From: Micromonospora kangleipakensis
GTDB lineage: Bacteria > Actinomycetota > Actinomycetes > Mycobacteriales > Micromonosporaceae
DNA length: 64,000 bases
NCBI RefSeq assembly: GCF_004217615.1
Contig: NZ_SHLD01000001.1
Coordinates: 4,960,001 to 5,024,000, forward strand
Reading direction: 5' to 3'
The notes under the pieces were generated by a model. That model saw nothing but the letters and a program-made list of their open reading frames with translations. It had not been told where the DNA came from and did no database searches. Shown piece after piece: positions 25,818-34,925 of the stretch. The translations under genes and the position numbers were made by a program. The stretch's first letter is position 1. The number at the start of each line of letters is the position of its first letter.

Positions 25818-27035
25818 ATGGACCGACCGTGGTGGAGGCGAGCCACGCTGGCGGCCGTCGCCGGGGCGGCGACGCTGATGATGACGTCCCTCTGCCTGGA
25901 TGCCGGGGCGGCGACCGCCGCACAGACCGCCGCGCAGGAGCCGCTCCCCTTGCCGACCCTGCCCAGCCCGTCGCTGACCCTGTCGCTGCCGCCGGTGAAC
26001 CCGCCGACGGTCACGCTGCCGCCCCTCGAGCCGCCCTCCGTCAAGCTGCCCACCCTGAAGCCGCCGACCACCCCGTCGGCCACTCCGTCGACCGGAGAGA
26101 CGGTGCCGCCCGCGACCACGCCGCCGGCCGTCCGTACCCCACCGCGGGTGGGCGTCTCCCCCGGCTCCGGCGAGTCGTTGGTGAGCCCCGGCTCCGCCGC
26201 GGCACTGATCGCCGCCGACCCGGGCGCCGACCTTTATCCCCAGCCACCGGTGGACGCCGCCGACACGCCCCAGGCCCGTCGGGTCGCCGCGCTCACCGAC
26301 GTCCAGCACCGGATCCAGTACCTGCACAACGTCCTCGCCCGCACCCGCGACGACCTGACCCGGGTGCGGCGCGAACCGGATCCGGTGCTGCAGCTGCTGA
26401 CCGCGCTGACCGCCGGCGGGGATCCGGACCCGGCACCGCCGTTCGCCGTCGCGGACTCCGCGGAGGTGGTCGACACCCCCACCGGCCGCGCGGTGGCGCT
26501 GTCGGGCGCGATCGCCTCAGGTCAGAGCGAACTCGCCCGCCGCGAGCGGGAGGAGGCGGCGCTGCGGCAGGAGATCGAGCGGCGCGTACGTGCCGTGCCC
26601 GCCGTTGCGGCACCGGCCCGCGGCACCGCCACCGCCGGCGTGGGCAAGCTCGGCCGGCCGCTGCGCGGCCGCCTCACCAGCAGGTTCGGCACCCGGCTGG
26701 ACCCGTACTTCCACGTGTGGCAGCTGCACCCCGGCGTGGACCTCGCCGCCCCCGTCGGTACCCCGATCGTCGCGGCGGCAGACGGCCGGGTCACCCGGGC
26801 CGGCTGGTATGGCGGCTACGGCAACTACACCTGTCTCGACCACGGCAGGACCGACGGGCAGCGGCTCTCCACCTGCTACGGCCACCAGTCCAGGCTGCTG
26901 GTCTCGGCCGGCCAGCGGGTACGCGCCGGCCAGGTGATCGGACTCGTCGGGTCGACCGGCGCCTCCACCGGGCCCCACCTGCACTTCGAGGTGCGTCTCG
27001 GCGGCCGGGCCGTGGACCCGCTGCCCTGGCTCTGA
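25818..27035 (+). CDS. Secreted M23-family metallopeptidase
   Basis: Encodes 405 residues. The order is an N-terminal signal peptide (RRATLAAVAGAATLMMTSLC), a long Pro/Thr/Leu-rich linker with repeated LPPLEPPSVKLPTLKPP-like units (residues 40-110), a coiled-coil-like segment (about 150-260), then the LytM/M23 domain. Zinc ligands are in HPGVD (near 306) and HLHFE (near 388), with the usual GWYGGYGNY and STGASTGPH. It should cut peptide cross-links of peptidoglycan outside the cell. No riboswitch-like leader was seen. Confidence 0.93.
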   Translation: MDRPWWRRATLAAVAGAATLMMTSLCLDAGAATAAQTAAQEPLPLPTLPSPSLTLSLPPVNPPTVTLPPLEPPSVKLPTLKPPTTPSATPSTGETVPPATTPPAVRTPPRVGVSPGSGESLVSPGSAAALIAADPGADLYPQPPVDAADTPQARRVAALTDVQHRIQYLHNVLARTRDDLTRVRREPDPVLQLLTALTAGGDPDPAPPFAVADSAEVVDTPTGRAVALSGAIASGQSELARREREEAALRQEIERRVRAVPAVAAPARGTATAGVGKLGRPLRGRLTSRFGTRLDPYFHVWQLHPGVDLAAPVGTPIVAAADGRVTRAGWYGGYGNYTCLDHGRTDGQRLSTCYGHQSRLLVSAGQRVRAGQVIGLVGSTGASTGPHLHFEVRLGGRAVDPLPWL

Positions 27036-27062
27036 CCGGCGGCGCCGCCGGGTAGCCACGTC

Positions 27063-27082
27063 ACCACCCCCGGGGAGGTGGT
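27063..27082. terminator. Hairpin between convergent M23 and META genes
   Basis: ACCACC-CCCGGGGA-GGTGGT forms a 6-bp stem, extended by internal C-G pairs, in the 79-bp convergent gap. It is a plausible bidirectional terminator. Confidence 0.45.
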
Positions 27083-27114
27083 CGGCGGCCGGATCACCAG
27101 CGCCGGGCCGGTGC

Positions 27115-27990
27115 TCAGCCGGCGCGGCGCAGCCGCCCGGCCTCCTCGCCTCGGGCGTCGAGGAGCACCAGGGTCTCGCCGTCCAGGCCGGCCCGCCAGG
27201 ACGAGGAGAGCCACGCCCCGACCGGCGCGTGGTCGCAACCGATCAGCGTGCTAAAACCGGTGGTGGCGAGGAGGGCTCCCCCTGGGCCGGCGATCCAGCG
27301 CCCGGCCTGGCCGTTGCAACCGTCGGAGCCGCGCCACTCGCCGTCGGCACCGAACTCGACGTACGCCGTCTCGGGCCCCGGAGCGGGCACCCACCTCCCG
27401 ACGAGCCGGTCCCCGTCGGCGGGGGTCAGCGTCGCCCGCACCGCGGCTGCGGGCGCGAACCGCCGCCGGACCTCGTCGGTGACCTCCGGCGGTTCGACCT
27501 CGGACGCCGCCAGGTTCGGCCCGGCGGTTGGCTTCGCGCCTGGCAGTAGCCGGGCGACCAGCGCGCCCTCGCCATCCAGGAGCACCCGCGTCTCGCCCTC
27601 GAGCCGGTACGACCTGATCAGCCGCAGCCACTCCGGGGTCGACCTGCCGGCCTTCTCACAGCCGGTGCGGCCCTCGGCTCCTGAGGCCCCGAACATTCCG
27701 ACGACGAACAGTCCACCGGCGTCGGCCCGCCAGGAGCCGACCAGCATCCCACAGCGGCCGAAGAGCTGGATCTGGTCGGGTGCGAGGCGCAGGATGCCGT
27801 CCGGCTCCTCGGCCACCTCCGCCAGCCTCCAGTTGCCGATCAGCGCCACCGGATCCGCCGGTCCCGGGCTCCCGGTGCTGCCGAGCTGCGTGCTGTCCAG
27901 GGCTCTGGCCTGCGTCCCGCCCTGCCCAGCGCAGCCGGCCAGCAGTGCTCCGATTGCAACGATCGCCACAAGGTAGCTTCGCCGGCCCAT
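27115..27990 (-). CDS. META-domain lipoprotein
   Basis: Encodes 291 residues from the ATG at 27990 (MGRRSYLVAIVAIGALLAGC), whose lipobox LLAGC marks a lipoprotein. Two similar halves follow, each with a META/HslJ-like pattern: LIGNWRLAEV with GRCGMLVGSWRAD, and LVGRWVPA with GSDGCNGQAGRW. SDGCNG is the conserved turn of this fold. Such proteins are envelope proteins of uncertain role. A start at 28074 would place the signal peptide internally and was rejected. It is convergent with the M23 peptidase. Confidence 0.8.
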   Translation of the reverse strand: MGRRSYLVAIVAIGALLAGCAGQGGTQARALDSTQLGSTGSPGPADPVALIGNWRLAEVAEEPDGILRLAPDQIQLFGRCGMLVGSWRADAGGLFVVGMFGASGAEGRTGCEKAGRSTPEWLRLIRSYRLEGETRVLLDGEGALVARLLPGAKPTAGPNLAASEVEPPEVTDEVRRRFAPAAAVRATLTPADGDRLVGRWVPAPGPETAYVEFGADGEWRGSDGCNGQAGRWIAGPGGALLATTGFSTLIGCDHAPVGAWLSSSWRAGLDGETLVLLDARGEEAGRLRRAG

Positions 27991-28083
27991 CTCGTCTCGC
28001 CGTCCCTTCCGCCACACCGGCCGCCCGCCGCTTTCAGTGGTTGGACGGCGCGCTGCCCCTCCCGGTTGCGGCACCGGCTCGGG

Positions 28084-28812
28084 CTATCGGACGCTGACTG
28101 TGATCTTGTCGAAGTCGGGTGCCGCCGAGTTCGGGTTGAACATCGTCAGCGTGTTGGGTCCGGGCCGGAGAGCCACCGTCACGACCATGGCGCCGACGCT
28201 GCTCCACCCGCCGGTGCCCGGGAAGGTCAGCGTGATCGCAGGCCCGCCGTTCACGCTGACCTGCCCGACTCGCGGGGACTCCCCGTTGACGTAGGCGATC
28301 GTCACGGCGGCCGAGCCGCCCGTCCGGGCGGTCACGCCGTTGAATCGCAGGGTTCCCATGCCGCGGCCGATGTTGCCCACCTTCTTCTGGCCAGAGCAGC
28401 CGGAACAGGTGTAGATCCGGGTGTTCTCCAGCCCGTTCGCCGCCGACTCGGCCTCATACGACGTCAGCACCGGCCGTGCAGCCGGGGTGGTGGGCCGTGG
28501 GACGACGGGCGGGCGGGCCGCGGGTGGTGTCGCGGGTGGTGTTGCGGGTCGGGTTTGCGCCGATCCGACGCGCACGTCCCCGCCGCCGACAGGTGTGACC
28601 GGGGACGGCGGCACGGCGGGCGCACTGGGGCCGTCATCACCCTGCCCCTCGGTCATCGCGCCGGTCCCGGGGGAACGACTCGCCGAGGTCGGGTGTTCGG
28701 CGTCGAGTTCCAACGTGACCGCCGCCAGCGCCAGCACGACGGTCAGGTAGCCGACTCCCACCACCGTCAACAGGCGCGCCGGCCCGAACTGCCAGATGCC
28801 GTCAGGGGCCAT
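28084..28812 (-). CDS. Membrane-anchored CBM35/CBM6-like carbohydrate-binding protein
   Basis: Encodes 242 residues. An N-terminal transmembrane helix (RLLTVVGVGYLTVVLALAAVTL) is followed by a Pro/Ala/Thr-rich spacer to about residue 115. Then comes a beta-sandwich module beginning YEAESAANGLENTRIYTC, with GTLRFNGVTA and a terminal NTLTMFNPNSAAPDFDKITV, matching CBM35/CBM6 binding modules. A CSGCSG pair could form a disulfide or bind metal. It probably displays a sugar-binding domain on the surface. Its upstream region has been replaced by the IS607-type element, whose tnpB stop is only 15 bp away. Confidence 0.75.
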   Translation of the reverse strand: MAPDGIWQFGPARLLTVVGVGYLTVVLALAAVTLELDAEHPTSASRSPGTGAMTEGQGDDGPSAPAVPPSPVTPVGGGDVRVGSAQTRPATPPATPPAARPPVVPRPTTPAARPVLTSYEAESAANGLENTRIYTCSGCSGQKKVGNIGRGMGTLRFNGVTARTGGSAAVTIAYVNGESPRVGQVSVNGGPAITLTFPGTGGWSSVGAMVVTVALRPGPNTLTMFNPNSAAPDFDKITVSVR

Positions 28813-28827
28813 GACGTGGGCTCACCG

Positions 28828-30255
28828 TTACCTTTCAGTGAGTGAACGTGACTCACGATTGGCAGCCGTCCGTTGCCGGGCGGCGTTGACCGGATGAACC
28901 GGTCTTGACGCTTCACGGCCCGCTGCCCCGCCTGCGGGTGCAGGTCTTACGGGTCTTACGTGGGCTCCACGTCCTGTTTTTGCGTCGCCCAGCAACTCCA
29001 GGTCGACGTGCCGAACTAGGCCGGCAAGATTACGTGCGGCGTTGACGTCCCGGTGCAGGGACAGTCCGCACGTGGTGCAGTTGAAGGTGCGTTCGGCCAG
29101 CGACAGCTTGGGTTTCACCGTTTGACAGCCTGAACAGGTTTTGGAGCTGGGGTACCACCGGTCGGCGACGTACAACACGCTGCCGTACCAACCGGTCTTG
29201 TAGCCAAGGTGCCGGCGCAGGGTCGCCGGGGCGGCGTCGATCAGAGCCCTGGCCAGCTTACGGTTGCGGACCATCCCGGCCACGTGCAGGTCCTCGACCA
29301 CGACCGTGGTGAACTGTTGCGCCAGCCGGGTGGTGAGTTGGTGCCACGAGTCGGCGCGGACAGCGGCGACGGTGGCGTGCAACCGGGCCACAGTGTCCTG
29401 CGCCCGCTGCCACCGATTGGACGCGGTCCGCTTACGCCGGCTGGCCGGGTCGTACGGGCCGATTCGGCGGGCGGCCCGGCGTTGGGCCTTGCCGAGTTTC
29501 TTCAACGCCGCCTTGAACGGTGCCGGGTTGGGCACCAGCTCGCCGGTGGACAGCACCGCCAGGTGCTTGATGCCGGTGTCCACGCCGACGATCCGACCGG
29601 CTTTCGGCGTGTGCGCCGCACGGCCCACGACGCGTTTGACCGCGACCTGGAACGAGCAGAACCACCTGGCGGCGGTCTCGGTGACCGTTGCGGACAGGAT
29701 CGTCGCGGTGCCAGCCCTCACCCGCCGGGCCAGCTTACGGGTGGACTCGTGGGTACGGATGCGGCCCAGCCGTGGCAACACCACGTGCCGGTAGCCGGGG
29801 TCGACCCGGATCGCGCCGGTGGTGAACCGGGCCGACCTGCGGCCGTGCTTCCTCTTGGTCCGGGGCCAGCCCATCCGGCGGCCCTTGCGGGCACCGGTAC
29901 GTGAGGCGTGCCAGTTGCCCAGCGCCGCCGACAGGTTGGCCAGGCCGGTGTTGAACGCCTCTTTGGAGCATTCCGCCCACCACGGCGCCACCCACGTCTT
30001 GATTTCGTTCCAGGTGCGGCGCAGCTCCGGTAACGACCAGCCCTGCCACGGGGTCAGGTCCGCCTCGGCCACCCCGTAGCTGGCCTCGGCGGCGCGTTGC
30101 GCCTTGACCGCGCTGACCCGCCGCAGCATGTGGTTGAAAGCGAACCGTGCCGCGCCGGTGTTGCGGCGCAGACCGGCCACCTGCACGTCGCTGGGGTCGA
30201 GGGCGAACTTGTACGCCTGAACGGTCCAGCCGGCGGGCGACTCGTACCGTTTCAC
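28828..30255 (-). CDS. tnpB: TnpB-family RNA-guided nuclease (IS607 type)
   Basis: Encodes about 475 residues from the GTG at 30255 (VKRYESPAGWTVQAYKFALD), overlapping the tnpA stop by 4 bp. All RuvC residues are visible: Asp in GVDTGIKHLAV, Glu in VVVEDLHVAGM, and the final Asp in HRDVNAARN. The zinc finger CSGCQ...CTTCG is intact. TnpB proteins use a guide RNA from the element's 3' end to cut DNA. The C-terminal tail past the zinc finger (about 60 residues, Arg/Pro-rich) probably also lies within the guide-RNA region. The gene looks functional although its partner recombinase is damaged. Confidence 0.92.
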   Translation of the reverse strand: MKRYESPAGWTVQAYKFALDPSDVQVAGLRRNTGAARFAFNHMLRRVSAVKAQRAAEASYGVAEADLTPWQGWSLPELRRTWNEIKTWVAPWWAECSKEAFNTGLANLSAALGNWHASRTGARKGRRMGWPRTKRKHGRRSARFTTGAIRVDPGYRHVVLPRLGRIRTHESTRKLARRVRAGTATILSATVTETAARWFCSFQVAVKRVVGRAAHTPKAGRIVGVDTGIKHLAVLSTGELVPNPAPFKAALKKLGKAQRRAARRIGPYDPASRRKRTASNRWQRAQDTVARLHATVAAVRADSWHQLTTRLAQQFTTVVVEDLHVAGMVRNRKLARALIDAAPATLRRHLGYKTGWYGSVLYVADRWYPSSKTCSGCQTVKPKLSLAERTFNCTTCGLSLHRDVNAARNLAGLVRHVDLELLGDAKTGRGAHVRPVRPAPAGGAAGREASRPVHPVNAARQRTAANRESRSLTER

Positions 30256-30760
30256 GAAAGGTCCCCGGCGGTGGCGGCGGCCACCGCGCGGCTGGCCCGG
30301 TCCGCTGCGCCGCGGCGGCCGTACAGCCGGGCACACAGGCTGGTCAGGATCTCCGTCACGTCCCGCACCAGGTCGTCGTCCACCTCGGCCGGGTCGACCA
30401 CCAGCAGCCGACGTCCCTGCGCGGCAAGCGCCGCCTCGACGTACTCGGCACCGAACCGGGCGAACCGGTCCCGGTGCTCGACGACGATCGTGGTCACGTT
30501 CGGGTCGCGCAGCAGCCCGAGGAACCTCTTGCGTCGGCCGTTCAGCGCCGGCCCGACCTCGGTCACCACACGGGAGACGACCATGTCCACCATGATCGTG
30601 CCAGACGGAAGACGCCGAGCGGGCACCGGCATGGTCCCGTCGCGGAACCATCGGTACGCGGTCTGCGGGTGCACCCCGTTGCGACGCGCCCACTCGGCAA
30701 GCTTCATGAAACCGATACCAGTACTCACAAATTCGTACGCCTACTCACAGGTGAGTGAAC
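28838..30760 (-). mobile_element. IS607-type element with candidate terminal direct repeats
   Basis: GTGAGTGAAC occurs at 28838-28847 and 30751-30760, just outside or at the ends of the tnpA-tnpB pair. IS607 elements use a serine recombinase and have no long inverted repeats, so a short direct repeat is a reasonable boundary guess. The right boundary lies about 25 bp from the start of the CBM35-like gene. Exact ends need comparison with an empty site. Confidence 0.55.
30252..30707 (-). CDS. tnpA: IS607-type serine recombinase TnpA with internal deletion
   Basis: Encodes 151 residues from the ATG at 30707 (MKLAEWARRNGVHPQTAYRW). The N-terminal MerR-like HTH is normal. After the wing (RRLPSGTIMVD) the sequence jumps to VVSRVVTEVGPALNGRR. 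Full-length relatives have about 45-50 residues here, including the YARVSS motif with the catalytic Ser. The rest of the resolvase domain (TTIVVEHRDRFARFG, VDDDLVRDVTEILTS) is preserved and in frame. The protein can probably still bind DNA but cannot catalyse strand exchange. The frame has survived the deletion, so it is annotated as a CDS. Confidence 0.85.
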   Translation of the reverse strand: MKLAEWARRNGVHPQTAYRWFRDGTMPVPARRLPSGTIMVDMVVSRVVTEVGPALNGRRKRFLGLLRDPNVTTIVVEHRDRFARFGAEYVEAALAAQGRRLLVVDPAEVDDDLVRDVTEILTSLCARLYGRRGAADRASRAVAAATAGDLS

Positions 30761-31081
30761 TGCTGACTACCCTCGCGCTCCTCTTCGCGCCATACGCCGG
30801 CACGGACGACCCGCAGCCGCCGTGGCAGGTGACACACGAGTGTATAGGCGTTGAACGATTCTTACCGCCCGTCGTCTGCGTCTCCGCCGGGTACGAAGCG
30901 TCCGGGTGTCAATGCGCAGGCCGTGGCCGTGGGCCGGCCGGTCCGGCCCTCACCACGCCGCCGGCCCGCACGCCCGACCGGGCCGAGCCGGGTCGCGGCC
31001 GGCGCGATCGTGTCCAGAACAGCGGGTGCTGCATCGGATGGAAGTCGCGGCGGTACCCGCAACGCATGACCCTGGTACGGC

Positions 31082-32365
31082 TCAGTCGCCGACGTCGGGC
31101 AACGAATCTGCCACCGTCGGGCGACGTCTGCGCGGGATCGGCCGGCTGGTTTCCTGCTCGTCGGCATGTCTGCGGCCGCGTGCCGCGGGTCCGACGTCTG
31201 GCGCGGCCAGCTGCTCGTCGGACCGTACCGGGGTGGGCAGTTCACCGGATTTGGCTGTCTCGCCGGCAGGGACCGCCGCTGGCGCCGACGCGGGTTCGAG
31301 TCGCGTGATCGCGTCGGTGAGGGCGGCCAGGTGGTCGGACAGTTCGGCGATCCGGAAGATGACCTCCTGGCGCACCGACGCCGGGTCGACCGGTCCGGTC
31401 GCCGACCAGTCCGGCTGCGGGCGGAGGTTGACGAGTCGCCAGCCGGGCGGCTCGCTCACCCCCACCTCGTCGAACCCGACGACGGACGGATCGCTGTCCG
31501 GAGCGTCCTCGTCCTCGTCGACGTAGCGACCCAGCCGCGCCTCCACGGCCTGCGGCTCGTACAGCTCCTCGACCAGGCGCAGGTAGAGCTCGTTCGGGTT
31601 GGGCAGGTCCACGATGGTACGCAGCACGTTGCGCCGGCTGGCGGACTCCAGGCGGAACGTGCCGTAGTTGAGCAGCCGGCCGAGGGGCGACTGCACGTAG
31701 CGCATGTCGGTGACCCGCAGCAGCGGGATCATCCCCACCCGGCGGAAGAGCACGCCCTCGGTCGACATCAGCCGCTTGTTGGTGATGACGAACCGGCCGA
31801 GGTACCACGCGAACACCCGGTGCGCGGCCGTCAGGACGGCCAGGGCGACGACCAGGGCGATCACCCAGCCGACGTACCGCGGCTTGATCCGCTCCTGGAC
31901 CGCCCACACCCCGAGCACGGCGTAGAGGGTGATCACCCCGAGGCTCTTCGCCGGGTGGATCCAGTGCCTTCGCCACTCGCCCCGGTACCGCTCGGTGGGG
32001 AAGAGGAAGCGCGCCACCCACCGGGTCGGCTCATCCTCCAGCGGCAGGACCCGGCGGGGGCCGAGCAGGTCGTCGCCGACCGGCTCCTCCCCCGGCGCCG
32101 ATCCGCCGATGATCAGCCGGCGCACCCGGGTGATCAGGGCCGCCGAGAAGAAGCCGAGCCCGGTGCCCAGCTTGAAGAGCTTGCCGGGCCGGTCGTTGAT
32201 GACCGCCGCCAGCTCCTCGGCCCGGATGCCGGCGCGCGGGGTGTCCTGGTAACGCAGCCAGGCCGACCAGGCCACCAGCTTGCGGCCCAGCCACGGCGAC
32301 AGGTCGGTCATCTCGTTGACGACCAGCCCCAGCACGACCGCCAGGACCATCTCGGTGGTGCCCAT
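31082..32365 (-). CDS. Membrane protein with bacterial PH-like (DUF304) domain
   Basis: Encodes 427 residues from the ATG at 32365. Two hydrophobic helices around residues 150-195 (LGVITLYAVLGVWAV and VGWVIALVVALAVLTAA) precede a bPH2 domain (FVITNKRLMSTEGVLFRRVGMIPLLRVTDM, then GRLLNYGTFRLESA). A long acidic then Arg-rich tail follows. Proteins of this kind are thought to act at the membrane, but their role is mostly unknown. Its ATG overlaps the PadR stop (TGATG), so the PadR protein is probably co-expressed. The 374-bp stretch 30708-31081 between this gene and tnpA has no recognisable gene. Confidence 0.8.
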   Translation of the reverse strand: MGTTEMVLAVVLGLVVNEMTDLSPWLGRKLVAWSAWLRYQDTPRAGIRAEELAAVINDRPGKLFKLGTGLGFFSAALITRVRRLIIGGSAPGEEPVGDDLLGPRRVLPLEDEPTRWVARFLFPTERYRGEWRRHWIHPAKSLGVITLYAVLGVWAVQERIKPRYVGWVIALVVALAVLTAAHRVFAWYLGRFVITNKRLMSTEGVLFRRVGMIPLLRVTDMRYVQSPLGRLLNYGTFRLESASRRNVLRTIVDLPNPNELYLRLVEELYEPQAVEARLGRYVDEDEDAPDSDPSVVGFDEVGVSEPPGWRLVNLRPQPDWSATGPVDPASVRQEVIFRIAELSDHLAALTDAITRLEPASAPAAVPAGETAKSGELPTPVRSDEQLAAPDVGPAARGRRHADEQETSRPIPRRRRPTVADSLPDVGD

Positions 32366-32727
32366 CAGCGGCTCGGCCCACCGGCCGGGAGCTGGGCGTG
32401 TCGACCGAAGCCGGGGGCCGGGCGTGGCCGCGGCGGCGGCGCGGAGGCGGGGACGACGGCGTGTTGACGGGCCGCCTCGGCGCCGGAGGGGGTGAGGCGG
32501 TAGTAACGGCGTCGTGGGCGTCCCGCGCTGCCGTCCGCCGGGGTCTCCCAGGAGCCGGTGACCCAGCCGGCGTCCTCGAGCCGGTCGAGCACCGCGTAGA
32601 TCGTCGGACCCGAGCGCCGCAGCGACCTCATCAACTGCCAGCCGTGCACCTCGGTCTCGTGCTCCCACGCTTGGAGCAGCAGACCGAGCACGTCGATCGT
32701 CGCGCGGTTCATCGCCGGCGGAGCCAT
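32365..32727 (-). CDS. PadR-family transcriptional regulator
   Basis: Encodes 120 residues. The winged-helix core is typical of PadR: DVLGLLLQAWEHETEVHGWQLM, SGPTIYAVLDRLEDAGWV and RPRRRYYRLTPSGAEAARQH. The C-terminal dimer helix is short and replaced by a Pro/Arg-rich end that overlaps the next start. It is translationally coupled to the PH-domain gene and probably controls the two-gene unit. Confidence 0.88.
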   Translation of the reverse strand: MAPPAMNRATIDVLGLLLQAWEHETEVHGWQLMRSLRRSGPTIYAVLDRLEDAGWVTGSWETPADGSAGRPRRRYYRLTPSGAEAARQHAVVPASAPPPRPRPAPGFGRHAQLPAGGPSR

Positions 32728-32885
32728 GGCTCATTCTAAGGACGGCGCACCACAGTGGAGGCTGTCGGTTTGCCGACTCCCCCGCGACCGGCCATCGGTC
32801 CGCACCCGGAGCGGCGTGGCGGCAGGCTGCCGCCACGTCGCCCGGGTCAGGCGCCGGGGCACGGCCGGCTGGGTAGCCTCTACCC

Positions 32886-33218
32886 ATGATCTTCATTACC
32901 GCCAAGTTCCGGGTGCTGCCGGAGCACGCCGACCGGTGGCCGCAGATCGCCGAGGAGTTCACCACGGCCACTCGCGCCGAGCCCGGCTGCCTCTGGTTCG
33001 ACTGGTCCCGCAGCATCGACGACCCGACCGAGTACGTGCTGGTCGAGGCCTTCCGGGACGACGAGGCCGGGGCGGCGCACGTGCGGTCCGAGCACTTCCG
33101 GACGGCGCAGCGGACCCTACCGCCCCACCTCGCCGAGACCCCCCGGATCGTCAACGTGACCGTCCCGCAGCAGGACTGGTCCCGGCTCGGCGAGATGGCC
33201 GTGCCCGGCAGCGAGTAG
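32886..33218 (+). CDS. ABM-family antibiotic biosynthesis monooxygenase-like protein
   Basis: Encodes 110 residues with the dimeric ferredoxin-like fold of ABM proteins: MIFITAKFRVLPEHADRW, then AEPGCLWFDWSRSIDDPTEYVLVEAFRDDEA and HVRSEHFRTAQ. These small cofactor-free monooxygenases or heme/quinol-handling proteins lack a fixed role. A -10-like TAGCCT lies close upstream of the start. It is convergent with the antiporter. Confidence 0.88.
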   Translation: MIFITAKFRVLPEHADRWPQIAEEFTTATRAEPGCLWFDWSRSIDDPTEYVLVEAFRDDEAGAAHVRSEHFRTAQRTLPPHLAETPRIVNVTVPQQDWSRLGEMAVPGSE

Positions 33219-33226
33219 CCGGCGGG

Positions 33227-34801
33227 TCAGTCCTCGGTGGTCGGGCCGAGCAGCCGGATCTCCTCGATGTCGATGGCCGCCTGCACCTCCCGCTGCACCG
33301 CGTCGTCGATCTCGTTGGTGTCGCGCAGCCGGGTGATCTCACGGCGCTTGTGATCCAGTACGCCGAGCCGCAGCCGACGCTCGATCTCGCGCTCCTCCGT
33401 CGTCCCCCGGAGGTGGGGGGCGCGGACGTCGTCGAGGTGCGCCTGGTAGTCGGAGCGGAGCCGGTCGACGGCGTCCTGCGACGCGCCGAGTTCGGCGGCG
33501 ACCTGCGGCAGGGCGGCCAGCCCGACCTCGGTGGCCCGCAGCCGCGCCGTGCGTACCTCGTCCGCCCGCTCCTCGTCGCCCATCAGGCGGGCCCAGGTGA
33601 CGACGGCGGGCAGCGTCGTGCCCTGGATCAGCATGGTCAGCACGATGACGGTGACGGTGACGAAGACGATCAGGTCGCGCTCGCGGACGGGAGTGCCGGC
33701 GCTGGTCGCCACCGGGACGGCGAGGGCGGCGGCGAGGGAGACGGCGCCGCGGAAGCCCGCCCAGCCGGCGGCGGTGCGCACCCGCCAGTCGAACTGGCTG
33801 GCGCGGCGGCCCTTCCGGCGGTCGAGGGTCTGCAGGGCGGGGATGGCGAGGTGCAGCCACCCCATCCGGGTGACCATGACCACGGCGGTGACCGCCGCCG
33901 CGATGCCGAGCGACTGCGTCGGCGAGTGGCTGGTGATGCTGCGCAGCGAGCGCGGGATCTGCATCCCGAGCAGCACGAAGAGACTGCCGTTGATCATGAA
34001 GGTGGAGAGGTCCCAGAACGCGAACGCGGTGATCCGGGAGCGGGCCCGGATGACCCGCGGCCCGGCGTACGAGAGCAGCAGCCCGGCGACCACGACGGCC
34101 AGCACGCCGCTGGCGTGCACGGTCTCGGCGAGCAGGAACGCGACGAACGGGGTGAGGATGCTCAGCCCACCCTCGCGCATCGGGTCGTCGACGTGCTTGC
34201 GGATCAGGATGACCGCCCCGCCGACCAACAGGCCGGCGGCGACCCCGCCGGCGGCGGAGACGACGAACCCGACGAGCAGGCCGGGCGCGCTGGGCACCGC
34301 GCCGCCGGCGATCACCCCGACGGCGACGGAGAAGAGCACCAGCGCCGTACCGTCGTTGATCAGGCTCTCCGCGCGCAGCGTGGTGAGGATGCCGCGCGGC
34401 ATCCGTTTGGCCAGCCCGGCGACCGCGGCCGCGTCGGTCGGCGCGAGCACCGCGCCGAGCACCCAGGCCGCCGCCGGCTCAACCCCGAGGGCCTGCGCGG
34501 CGTACGCGACGGCGACCATCGTGAGCACCACCAGGGCGACCGCAAGCAGGGCGATGGCTCCGAAGTTGGCCCGGATCTCGCGGAGGCTGATGACGAGGCT
34601 CTCCCGGTAGAGGATCGCGGGCAGGAAGAGCAGCAGCACCACCTCCGGTTCGAGCACCACGTGCTGGAAGGGCGGGAGGAGCCCGAGCAGGGCGCCCATC
34701 GAGATGAGCAGGACCGGCGGCGCGACGCTGTACCGGCCGCCGAGCGTGGTGCCGATCAGCACCGTCACGCCCAGCACCGCGATCAGCACGAGCCCGCTCA
34801 C
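33227..34801 (-). CDS. Na+/H+ antiporter, CPA1 family
   Basis: Encodes 524 residues with about 12 membrane segments. Family motifs are FLPAILYRESL, the ion-binding LAPTDAAAVAGLAKRMP and ESLINDGTALVLFSVA, and later GWAGFRGAVSLAAALAVP. The soluble C-terminal tail (about 390-524) is charged and probably regulatory. It exchanges Na+ or K+ for protons for pH and salt balance. It stands alone, convergent with the ABM gene. Confidence 0.93.
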   Translation of the reverse strand: MSGLVLIAVLGVTVLIGTTLGGRYSVAPPVLLISMGALLGLLPPFQHVVLEPEVVLLLFLPAILYRESLVISLREIRANFGAIALLAVALVVLTMVAVAYAAQALGVEPAAAWVLGAVLAPTDAAAVAGLAKRMPRGILTTLRAESLINDGTALVLFSVAVGVIAGGAVPSAPGLLVGFVVSAAGGVAAGLLVGGAVILIRKHVDDPMREGGLSILTPFVAFLLAETVHASGVLAVVVAGLLLSYAGPRVIRARSRITAFAFWDLSTFMINGSLFVLLGMQIPRSLRSITSHSPTQSLGIAAAVTAVVMVTRMGWLHLAIPALQTLDRRKGRRASQFDWRVRTAAGWAGFRGAVSLAAALAVPVATSAGTPVRERDLIVFVTVTVIVLTMLIQGTTLPAVVTWARLMGDEERADEVRTARLRATEVGLAALPQVAAELGASQDAVDRLRSDYQAHLDDVRAPHLRGTTEEREIERRLRLGVLDHKRREITRLRDTNEIDDAVQREVQAAIDIEEIRLLGPTTED

Positions 34802-34925
34802 GTCGCACTCCCGTCATCCGATCGCCGCTGCACGGCGGCGGAGGGATCATGTGTAGGCCGTCGCCTCAACATCGTGGAACGGCGGGCGCGCAGCGCGCGG
34901 TCGAACCGGGTAATTGGCGCGGTGA

